DNA of 5,783 nucleotides from Ignavibacteriales bacterium (lineage in GTDB: Bacteria > Bacteroidota > Ignavibacteria > T3Sed10-11), in NCBI GenBank assembly GCA_003560935.1, contig PWJF01000003.1:1-5783 (forward strand), read 5' to 3'. The notes beneath the pieces are model-generated. The model ran no database searches. It was not told the origin of the DNA and worked only from the letters and a program-made list of their open reading frames with translations. Made by a program: the position numbers and the translations under genes. Positions 1-5,151 of this stretch are shown one piece after another. The number at the start of each line of letters is the position of its first letter. The first letter of the stretch is position 1.

Positions 1-833
1 AGTACCGCTCCCGATGACACCCCGATAAGCAGCCCTTCTTCACGTGCCGCTTTTTTAACAAAAGCGTATGCTTCCTCGGTTGTAACTTCCAGTAATTCAT
101 CGACAAGCGATTCATCATAAATTGCCGGCACCATAGTCGTCGGCAGATGTTTCCATCCTTCAATAGCATGAAGCGGCGAATCGGGTTGCACGGCGACACA
201 CCGTATGGTTTCGTTCACTTCTTTCAGCCGGCGAGCCACACCGGTGAATGTGCCCGTTGTGCCAAGCCCTGCAACAAAATGTGTAATCGTGCCGCCGGCG
301 TCACGTACTATTTCCGGCGCGGTTGTATTATAATGAGCTTTCCAGTTCGCCTCGTTATTATACTGATCGGGATAAAAATATTTGTCCGGATATTTATGCA
401 CCAACTCCTGTACTTTTCGAATAGCACCATCCGATCCTTCCATCGGATCGGTGATAATAAGTTCAGCGCCGAGTATCTTGAGTATTTTTTTACGTTCGGG
501 ACTTGCGTTGCCCGGCAATGCAAGGGTAACACGATACCCGAGCGCCGCACCGAACATTGCATACGCGATACCGGTATTTCCGCTTGTTGCATCAATGATA
601 ATCTTGTCCGGGGTTAATTGTCCCGACTCTTCACCTTCACGGATCATATTGAGTGCAGGGCGGTCTTTCACCGATCCTCCCGGATTGTACCACTCCAGTT
701 TTGCATAAACCGGAATATCATCAAACCGGCGGAATAATTTCCTGAGCTGTACTATTGGAGTATTACCGACAAGAGAGAGTATATCGGTGTTTCGTTTCAA
801 TCTATGTTTTTTAACGACTGCACTTCCATTCAT
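1..833 (-). CDS. cysM: Cysteine synthase, CysM-type PLP enzyme (partial, 3' end off window)
   Basis: This is a fold-type II PLP enzyme that makes L-cysteine from an activated serine (O-acetyl- or O-phosphoserine) and a sulfide donor in the cytoplasm. I translated 277 codons by hand without meeting a stop; the C-terminus lies beyond base 1. Seen: LVGNTPIVQL near residue 21, the PLP lysine in NPGGSVKDRPA (Lys56), the substrate loop TSGNTG (83-88), the phosphate loop GLGTTGT (189-195) and GVSSGAV at 271-277. The THFVAGLGTTGT stretch and the spacing resemble actinobacterial CysM (O-phosphoserine sulfhydrylase) more than CysK, but the specificity-determining residue could not be placed, so the donor is uncertain. 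The start ATG (833-831) overlaps the stop of the upstream receiver-like gene as ATGA, with a GGGG stretch 10 nt upstream, so translation is probably coupled. Cystathionine beta-synthase-like activity is an alternative. Confidence 0.9.
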   Translation of the reverse strand, partial: MNGSAVVKKHRLKRNTDILSLVGNTPIVQLRKLFRRFDDIPVYAKLEWYNPGGSVKDRPALNMIREGEESGQLTPDKIIIDATSGNTGIAYAMFGAALGYRVTLALPGNASPERKKILKILGAELIITDPMEGSDGAIRKVQELVHKYPDKYFYPDQYNNEANWKAHYNTTAPEIVRDAGGTITHFVAGLGTTGTFTGVARRLKEVNETIRCVAVQPDSPLHAIEGWKHLPTTMVPAIYDESLVDELLEVTTEEAYAFVKKAAREEGLLIGVSSGAV

Positions 834-1216
834 GATTCTTTAACCCCTTCAAGAATTCCCTTCAATTGATCCACAAATTGAGATCTCGTTAATACCGTAA
901 CTCCTTTGAACTGTTTGGCCACGTTCATAAGATCATTATTAATATGAGACACAAAGCATACTATCCTTGTATCTCTGCTTGTCGGTAGATTGCTTACGTT
1001 TCGTATAAACTCAAGCGGCTTCAGATGTTCGGCATTGAGATCGACCAGAATGAGATCTGCAATGCCGACTAATCTTTCGATATCATCCAGATCGGATTTC
1101 GTAAGAACCCGTGTCTCGGTTCCGATATCTTTTGCGGCGATTGAGACTTTCGAAACAAAGATTAAATCATCGATAAGCAACAATATAAGACGGCTGCCGT
1201 CTTGTTTCATTTTCAT
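830..1216 (-). CDS. Stand-alone receiver-like (CheY-fold) protein lacking the conserved lysine
   Basis: A 128-residue single-domain protein with the alternating pattern of a response-regulator receiver and no output domain. Seen: the acidic pair Asp16-Asp17 after strand 1 (ILLLIDD), a candidate phosphoacceptor Asp59 at the end of strand 3 (LILVDL), Ser90 in FVSH at the usual Thr/Ser position, and VLTRSQF (108-114) where receivers have K-P-F. Arg111 therefore replaces the otherwise invariant lysine. The FVSH and R-S-x-F signatures recall a family of small atypical receivers I have met in several phyla. Phosphorylation is possible but switching may be abnormal. Two starts, ATG 1216 and ATG 1210, both lie after a weak GAAG; the first is taken. 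The stop overlaps the cysM start in ATGA, suggesting a two-gene operon in which this protein may act on, or be co-regulated with, cysteine synthesis (inference). Confidence 0.8.
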   Translation of the reverse strand: MKMKQDGSRLILLLIDDLIFVSKVSIAAKDIGTETRVLTKSDLDDIERLVGIADLILVDLNAEHLKPLEFIRNVSNLPTSRDTRIVCFVSHINNDLMNVAKQFKGVTVLTRSQFVDQLKGILEGVKES

Positions 1217-1239
1217 ATACTTCGTATAAAAGTTGTTAA

Positions 1240-1245
1240 ATTATA
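1240..1245 (-). promoter_or_regulatory. Candidate -10 element for the receiver-cysM pair
   Basis: Read on the minus strand this is a perfect TATAAT, 23 nt before the ATG at 1216, in the 130-bp gap between the DJ-1-like and receiver-like genes. No good -35 hexamer is seen at 16-18 nt upstream (best is TTAGTT or TAGTTA), so it may need an activator or may be coincidental in AT-rich DNA. Two TTAAC direct repeats 8 nt apart lie just upstream (about 1262-1274). Confidence 0.4.
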
Positions 1246-1289
1246 CCCACACCCTACTCTCTTAACTAATTAACGAGAAAAATGTCTTG

Positions 1290-1303
1290 AAAGTTCGCAC
1301 TTT
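1290..1303 (-). other. Small hairpin with GCGA tetraloop downstream of the DJ-1-like gene
   Basis: The minus strand reads AAAGT-GCGA-ACTTT: a 5-bp stem closed by a GNRA-type loop, followed 8 nt later by a run of five T. It lies 44-57 nt past the DJ-1-like stop, where an operon terminator would be expected. The stem is short and AU-rich and the T-run is not adjacent, so an intrinsic terminator is only weakly supported. Confidence 0.22.
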
Positions 1304-1346
1304 GATATCGGAGAGTCTATCCGGTTGGTTTTGCGATTCCGCGAAA

Positions 1347-1565
1347 TCAATCGTGAAAATGTTCTATTATCGCTCTGCAAAATGCCGGCAGATCGGGCGG
1401 AGTTCTTGAGGTAATAATATGACCGTCGATCACGACTTCTTTCGGTGCAGCAATTGTAACAATTGCTCCCTCTTCTTTTAACCGATAATAAGGATACCAG
1501 AGTTCGAGGTCTTCATATAACTCTTCGGCAACTATAAGAACTTTTTTCCCTTCGAGATGTTTCAT
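1347..1565 (-). CDS. DJ-1/PfpI family protein with large in-frame internal deletion
   Basis: A 72-residue frame joining both ends of a DJ-1/PfpI protein, a family normally about 165-175 residues long (proteases, deglycases or chaperones with a Glu-Cys-His site). Residues 1-43 (KKVLIVAEELYEDLELWYP, YYRLKEEG, then AAPKE) match the N-terminal strand, helix and strand, including the conserved glutamate region at 14-15. Residues 44-70 (VVIDGHIITSRTPPDLPAF) match the C-terminal strand and helix. About 95-100 residues between are missing, including the nucleophile elbow (AxCHG) with the catalytic Cys and His. It cannot be an active family enzyme as drawn. The start has a good AGGAAG 5 nt upstream and lies 9 nt after the HD gene stop, so it is the downstream gene of that operon. 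It could be a pseudogene, a retained mini-protein, or an assembly collapse of an intact gene. Confidence 0.75.
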   Translation of the reverse strand: MKHLEGKKVLIVAEELYEDLELWYPYYRLKEEGAIVTIAAPKEVVIDGHIITSRTPPDLPAFCRAIIEHFHD

Positions 1566-1574
1566 TATAGCTTC

Positions 1575-2126
1575 CTATAGACCTAATTTATCGGGAATTT
1601 CTTTCATAGCATTGAGAACATTATCAATATGTTCGCCAAGCTCGATACCGAGTTCTTCGGCGCCCTGCCGTATCTCGTCACGATTAACCTGACGGGCGAA
1701 TCCTTTATCTTTCATTTTCTTTTTTACCGACGATACCTGTACATCGGCTATCTTCTTGCTCGGTCGAACAAGCGCGGCGGCTGTTATTAACCCCGTTAAT
1801 TCGTCGACGGCAAACAAAGTCTTAGCCATCAATGTATCTCGCGGTGTTCCTGTATATACAGCGTGTCCGAGTACCGCACGCCTGATATCCTCGGGATACC
1901 CTTTTTCCTCGAGTATCTTGACGCCGACATACGGATGCTCTTCCTGTGTCGGATGTTTTTCATAATCGAAATCGTGAATGAGTCCCGTTATACCCCAGCG
2001 CTCTTCATCCTCACCGAATTTACGGGCGTAGTAGCGCATCGCGGATTCTACACTGTACGCATGTTTGCGCAGACTCTCATTCTTCGTATGCTCGTGCAGC
2101 AGTTCGAGAGTGCTATTTCGGTCCAT
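1575..2126 (-). CDS. HD-domain phosphohydrolase
   Basis: A 183-residue single-domain HD protein, metal-dependent and presumably cytosolic; family members hydrolyse phosphate mono- or diesters of nucleotides, but the substrate of this subgroup is unknown to me. Seen, numbered from the chosen start: His22 in LRKHAYSVE, His51-Asp52 in GLIHDFDYEKHP, His64 (EEHP), His88 in VLGHAVYTG and Asp108 in FAVDELTGL, matching the H...HD...D signature; then the subgroup stretch LVRPSKKIADV. ATG 2126 is chosen because homologues usually begin just before an ELLHEHTKNE-like helix; AAAGGA lies 12 nt upstream, rather far. The same frame is open upstream to 2219 with GTG codons at 2171 and 2168 and a hydrophobic stretch, so a longer, membrane-anchored form is possible. 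It follows the HypC-HypD-like gene by about 100 nt and precedes the DJ-1-like gene by 9 nt. Confidence 0.88.
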   Translation of the reverse strand: MDRNSTLELLHEHTKNESLRKHAYSVESAMRYYARKFGEDEERWGITGLIHDFDYEKHPTQEEHPYVGVKILEEKGYPEDIRRAVLGHAVYTGTPRDTLMAKTLFAVDELTGLITAAALVRPSKKIADVQVSSVKKKMKDKGFARQVNRDEIRQGAEELGIELGEHIDNVLNAMKEIPDKLGL

Positions 2127-2225
2127 ATAGGTTTGTAATCCTTTATACTTTTGCAGCGTCCATCCCACCACGCCGAGGCCACCAATGAATAACAGAAAAA
2201 AAAGAATAATAATTCCTGTCTATAC

Positions 2226-3494
2226 TTACTCGTTGTTTTGTAGTTTGAATTTATGTGAAGAGTGGTACCATGTGTGACATAAACCGTCCGAAGAGATCAT
2301 TGCGGCGCCGACTGGATTAGCCGGATTACAGTGCTTTGCGAACATCGGACATTCGAGCGGAAGTTTTAAACCGAGTTGTATATCACGCCCGCTGCATCCG
2401 GACATGGTCAACAATTCATCTGGTTGAATATCGAATTTTTTTATTGCGTCGAAATCCTGGAATTTCTCGCAAAGAATATATTTTCCTTGCCCGGCTATCT
2501 TACCGGACGACCACCGGTTATCCGATACGGTAAAGACATCATTAATGGTAGAGCGCAGCCTGGTATTTCCCGCCTTGAGGCAATTGCACTCTGATCCATG
2601 ATGCATTGTCAGCTTTTTCGTTTTTACCTGGCGTATAATATCGACGACGCCGCTGAGGACTTCTTCGGCAGTAAATCCGACACAGGAAAATGCGCGATTT
2701 AATTCCTGGACAATAAACTTATACGAATTAATACCCTCAACCGTTGCGTCATGGGGTGAACAAACAACACCGTCAATAGTCCTCTCTGATTGAAATATAT
2801 ATTCGCGCAGGAAGACATCCCGCTTATGGAGCGAAGAAAACAAGGATAGATTCCGAATTTCACGATGTATTGCTTCTTTCAAAGTGATACCCACCGTTGC
2901 AGCCATTATATCATACCCTACAGCCGCAAGGATAACCTCCTTCGATGGGTTCCATTCGGCAATTCGCAATACATCATACGGAGAATGTACAACACGCACA
3001 TCATTACCCGCCATTCGTAATGAATGGAGTGTTCCGCCCGGTGTTGGCATATTCACAACATCACTGAAAGTAACGACTATAGTGGACTCCCGTTGTGCAA
3101 GTTCAAATACGCTCCGGTAATAACCAACGGGTGTCAGACAGGTTGGACAGCCCGGTCCAAACGCAAAGTGTAAATTCGGCGGTAGAGTATACCTGATGCC
3201 GTTCAATTGTAAACTGGCTATTTGTGTACCGGATGTAAGCAGAACCGTAAAATCGGATCCTGCCAATTGCTTCTCAATCTCAGAGCGAAGTGCAGCGATG
3301 GTAGTATTCGGTTTCGGCGATAAACTTTGCCGTTCAACCAATTGAACGGCAAATCCTAATTGAACAAGCACACAATCGCCCACATTCACGGAATCGAGAA
3401 AATGCAAATGGATCGGATATCTGTCTTCCCCTGTGTCGATAATTCCTTCATCCCCCCGAATATCGACAAGCCTCATAGGTAGAGAAGGGTACAT
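2226..3494 (-). CDS. HypC-HypD fusion-like protein lacking the Fe-binding residues
   Basis: A 422-residue protein. Residues 1-55 match HypC (MYPSLPMRLVDI, then VGDCVLVQLGFAV); about 64-411 match HypD. In [NiFe]-hydrogenase maturation, separate HypC and HypD assemble Fe(CN)2CO. Retained: FGPGCPTC (Cys116/Cys119), SPYDVLRIA, a His248 region matching HypD GHV, and the C-terminal ECPMFAKHCNP...SSDGLC block (Cys382, Cys389, Cys406) of the [4Fe-4S] region. Lost: HypC Cys2 is Tyr2; His of VLVH is Gln45; HypD Cys and His of CGGH are Thr87 and Thr90; the first Fe-S cysteine is shifted (Cys367). The HypD N-terminal helices are shortened, and an extra CxC is at 303-305. Start fixed by alignment to the HypC N-terminus; its ribosome binding site is weak. 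It lies 48 bp after the M52-like gene. Domain assignment is firm; function is probably not classical maturation. Confidence 0.85.
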   Translation of the reverse strand: MYPSLPMRLVDIRGDEGIIDTGEDRYPIHLHFLDSVNVGDCVLVQLGFAVQLVERQSLSPKPNTTIAALRSEIEKQLAGSDFTVLLTSGTQIASLQLNGIRYTLPPNLHFAFGPGCPTCLTPVGYYRSVFELAQRESTIVVTFSDVVNMPTPGGTLHSLRMAGNDVRVVHSPYDVLRIAEWNPSKEVILAAVGYDIMAATVGITLKEAIHREIRNLSLFSSLHKRDVFLREYIFQSERTIDGVVCSPHDATVEGINSYKFIVQELNRAFSCVGFTAEEVLSGVVDIIRQVKTKKLTMHHGSECNCLKAGNTRLRSTINDVFTVSDNRWSSGKIAGQGKYILCEKFQDFDAIKKFDIQPDELLTMSGCSGRDIQLGLKLPLECPMFAKHCNPANPVGAAMISSDGLCHTWYHSSHKFKLQNNE

Positions 3495-3506
3495 GGCTTA
3501 TCTGTA

Positions 3507-3512
3507 ATTATA
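3507..3512 (-). promoter_or_regulatory. Candidate -10 element before the HypC-HypD-like gene
   Basis: The minus strand reads TATAAT in the 48-bp gap, 12 nt before the ATG at 3494. No recognisable -35 lies 16-18 nt upstream, which would fit an activator-dependent promoter, and a perfect palindrome centred 34-35 nt upstream could be the activator site. The implied leader is very short, so this may be chance in AT-rich DNA. Confidence 0.25.
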
Positions 3513-3535
3513 TTAATGATAAATTCGCTTCGCTC

Positions 3536-3552
3536 ATTGATTTTAAATCAAT
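3536..3552. promoter_or_regulatory. Perfect 8+1+8 palindrome, CRP/FNR-like
   Basis: ATTGATTT and AAATCAAT flank one central base (3544). The core, TTGAT-N5-ATCAA, resembles the FNR box TTGAT-N4-ATCAA but is one base longer in the middle. It covers the stop codon of the M52-like gene and lies upstream of the candidate -10 at 3507-3512. Its very small loop makes an operator more likely than a transcription terminator. The role is inference. Confidence 0.35.
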
Positions 3553-4034
3553 TGATCGTGCGCCGATTCCCATAAAAGATCGTTTATAAAATTTAAAACC
3601 CGGGGAGCTGCTTTTATTACATCATCCGAGATCGATTGTCCCGGGCCGACACTCTTGGGTTCTATGCCTATCAGTATCCACTCGACATCTCTGTTACTAA
3701 TTGTTGCATTAAATAATTCTATAAGTTGATCTTTTGTTCTCTGAAGTGGGGCTGGTAATCCTTTGAGCACATGTTTGATGTCGGACGCTATTGATGTAAA
3801 CAAGATTTCCCCAGCAGCATCACCGTGTCCGTGCGCCGTTATAAGAACGATTCGATTGTATTCACGTATATCGCCGTCAAAACATTCAGGGGTGGTACCG
3901 CAATTATATATATCCACTTTCTCCGGCAATTCCGCCTGAGAAAGTAGTTCGAGTAAAAATTGACCCGTTCCGGCGTCACGCAAATTGGTGTCGCCGAGAG
4001 CGATAATTGCTGTTCTATTTTTAAAAGCGTCCAT
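3543..4034 (-). CDS. Peptidase M52 (hydrogenase maturation protease)-like protein lacking nickel ligands
   Basis: A 163-residue protein with the fold pattern of HycI/HybD endopeptidases, which in classical maturation sense bound Ni and clip the C-terminus of the [NiFe]-hydrogenase large subunit. Seen: the first strand and loop ALGDTNLRDAGTG (12-24), YNCGTTPE (43-50) matching the family's DGGTxxx turn, YNRIVLITAHGHG (59-71), PGEI-like AGEI (74-77) and the C-terminal GIEPKSVGPG (123-132). The three Ni ligands of HycI (Asp16, Asp62, His90) align with Ala21, Thr66 and about Leu97, so metal sensing and proteolysis of the known kind look impossible. GTAGGA lies 3 nt before the ATG. It is the first gene of the leftward set and precedes the HypC-HypD-like gene by 48 bp. 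The family match rests on motifs read by eye and is good but not certain. Confidence 0.78.
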   Translation of the reverse strand: MDAFKNRTAIIALGDTNLRDAGTGQFLLELLSQAELPEKVDIYNCGTTPECFDGDIREYNRIVLITAHGHGDAAGEILFTSIASDIKHVLKGLPAPLQRTKDQLIELFNATISNRDVEWILIGIEPKSVGPGQSISDDVIKAAPRVLNFINDLLWESAHDQLI

Positions 4035-4191
4035 AATTCCTACAGTTCGATTCTATTGTTATCTATCTCAAATCTTGTACCATTTTTATATATAAGGTAA
4101 TCCGTCTTTTCTTTACGCATTATTGTTATTTTAAACGCCCTTATTACTAAAAATGAGAAATGATTTTATGCGGCTTCCCACCGCTGAGAAA

Positions 4192-4220
4192 TTGCAAGAT
4201 ACATCGATGTTTCGTATATT
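4192..4220 (+). promoter_or_regulatory. Sigma70-type promoter of the methyltransferase gene
   Basis: TTGCAA (4192-4197), a 17-nt spacer and TATATT (4215-4220) give a near-consensus promoter. Transcription would start near 4227, leaving a leader of about 24 nt before the ATG at 4251. It sits in the 216-bp gap between divergent genes; the rest of that gap (4035-4191) is AT-rich, with an alternating TA stretch near 4087-4093, and shows no coding feature. Confidence 0.55.
4201..4210. promoter_or_regulatory. 10-bp palindrome within the promoter spacer (possible operator)
   Basis: ACATCGATGT is a perfect palindrome lying wholly between the -35 and -10 hexamers of the methyltransferase promoter. 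A protein bound there would block or remodel RNA polymerase. Short palindromes occur by chance, so the regulatory role is inferred from position only. Confidence 0.3.
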
Positions 4221-4250
4221 GGGGAATAATTCAACACTACAGGCAGATCC

Positions 4251-4883
4251 ATGTCATATCTCTTTACCGATAATCTTGAAAAATATCTCGATATACATAT
4301 AATGGACCGCCATTTCATCTTTAAAGAAATGGAACGGTACGCAGATGAAAACGACTTCCCGATAGTCGGACCGCAAGTCGGCCAACTGTTATATATTCTG
4401 ACAAGAATATCGAATGCCAGAAAAGTATTTGAAATCGGTTCCGGATTCGGCTATTCGGCGCTCTGGTTCGGACTCGGGATGAAGGATACCGGCACGGTCG
4501 TTTGTACGGAACACAGCGAAGAAAACATTAACCGCGCACAGGAATACCTCCGAAGCGTCGATATCCTCCGTTCAACTTTAACATTTCACAGGGGTAATGG
4601 AATTGATATATTATCGAAATCAAACGATCACTATGATATTATCTTTAACGATGCCAACAAAGAAGATTACCCGAAAGTATTCGATACGGCAAAATCGAAA
4701 TTGAAAAAGAACGGTTTACTTATATCCGATAATGTGCTCTGGCACGGACAGGTAACAGAACCGGAACAGGACCACAAGACCGCCGGTGTTGTCGAATACA
4801 ACAAAGCAATATTTAATTCGGACAATTTCTTCAGCAGTATTATCCCGATCCGTGACGGTGTCTCGGTTAGTGTAAAACTTTAA
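4251..4883 (+). CDS. SAM-dependent O-methyltransferase, family 3 (CCoAOMT/TrmR-like)
   Basis: A 210-residue class I methyltransferase of the cation-dependent O-methyltransferase family, cytosolic; relatives methylate catechol-type small molecules or, in TrmR (YrrM), 5-hydroxyuridine in tRNA. Seen: SAM motif I VFEIGSGFGYSALW (59-72), an acidic residue after strand 2 (CTEHSEEN, Glu87), and the metal-site signatures FNDANKEDY (Asp134) and LISDNVLWHGQV (Asp160, Asn161). The N-terminal helix region with VGPQVGQLLYILTRI (39-53) matches the family's approach to motif I. The length equals that of bacterial TrmR-like members, which makes tRNA modification a reasonable but unproven reading. It is preceded by a good promoter and only a weak ribosome binding site (AGG about 8 nt upstream). 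The next gene starts 10 nt after its stop. Confidence 0.9.
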   Translation: MSYLFTDNLEKYLDIHIMDRHFIFKEMERYADENDFPIVGPQVGQLLYILTRISNARKVFEIGSGFGYSALWFGLGMKDTGTVVCTEHSEENINRAQEYLRSVDILRSTLTFHRGNGIDILSKSNDHYDIIFNDANKEDYPKVFDTAKSKLKKNGLLISDNVLWHGQVTEPEQDHKTAGVVEYNKAIFNSDNFFSSIIPIRDGVSVSVKL

Positions 4884-4893
4884 TCATTCTGAA

Positions 4894-5151
4894 ATGTACG
4901 TTACCCTATCCATTATATTTCTTATTCTCCTGTTATTGTTTATTTTCTACGGGTGGGGGATTATTATGCGGAGATCGGGAGAAGGAGGCAGCAATGCAGG
5001 AGACAAATGTTCAATTTGCAGAGAACAGTTCTCCAAAGACATGCTGGTCGAGCGGGAAATCGGGGATTATAAATTGTTATACTTCTGCGGTGACTGTATT
5101 CAAGGTCTTTCCAGCGACGCAGAGAAACTACATACACACGATCACCAGTAA
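4894..5151 (+). CDS. Small membrane-anchored protein with a CxxC-CxxC zinc-ribbon-like domain
   Basis: An 85-residue protein of unknown function. Residues 5-25 form one very hydrophobic helix, probably an uncleaved anchor; the Arg26-Arg27 pair after it predicts the C-terminal part is cytoplasmic. A Gly/Ser linker (28-36) leads to CSIC (39-42) and CGDC (65-68), separated by 22 residues, a likely zinc site, and the tail ends in HTHDHQ. The gene begins 10 nt after the methyltransferase stop and is probably co-transcribed. The start has no clear Shine-Dalgarno. An internal in-frame ATG at 4966 is preceded by GGGGGA 5 nt away and could give a soluble 61-residue form, but the hydrophobic segment in frame argues for the longer one. 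The 3' end overlaps the convergent aldo/keto reductase by 10 nt. Confidence 0.75.
   Translation: MYVTLSIIFLILLLLFIFYGWGIIMRRSGEGGSNAGDKCSICREQFSKDMLVEREIGDYKLLYFCGDCIQGLSSDAEKLHTHDHQ

Noticed and set aside
147..708. Plus-strand open frames opposite the cysteine synthase gene
   Set aside because: They are antisense shadows of a gene whose PLP-enzyme motifs are clear on the minus strand, and they have no recognisable protein pattern.
1863..2138. Plus-strand open frame opposite the HD-domain gene
   Set aside because: It lies antisense to clear HD motifs and shows no family signature.
2336..3120. Plus-strand open frames opposite the HypC-HypD-like gene
   Set aside because: They are shadows of a well-supported 422-residue coding frame.
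2226..4034. Ordinary [NiFe]-hydrogenase maturation operon
   Set aside because: The key Fe- and Ni-binding residues of HypC, HypD and the protease are replaced, and no hypA, hypB, hypE, hypF or hydrogenase subunit gene is present in the window.
4171..4187. GCGG/CCGC short inverted repeat in the divergent intergenic region
   Set aside because: The stem is only 4 bp with a 7-nt loop and no T-run, not enough to call a terminator or RNA element.
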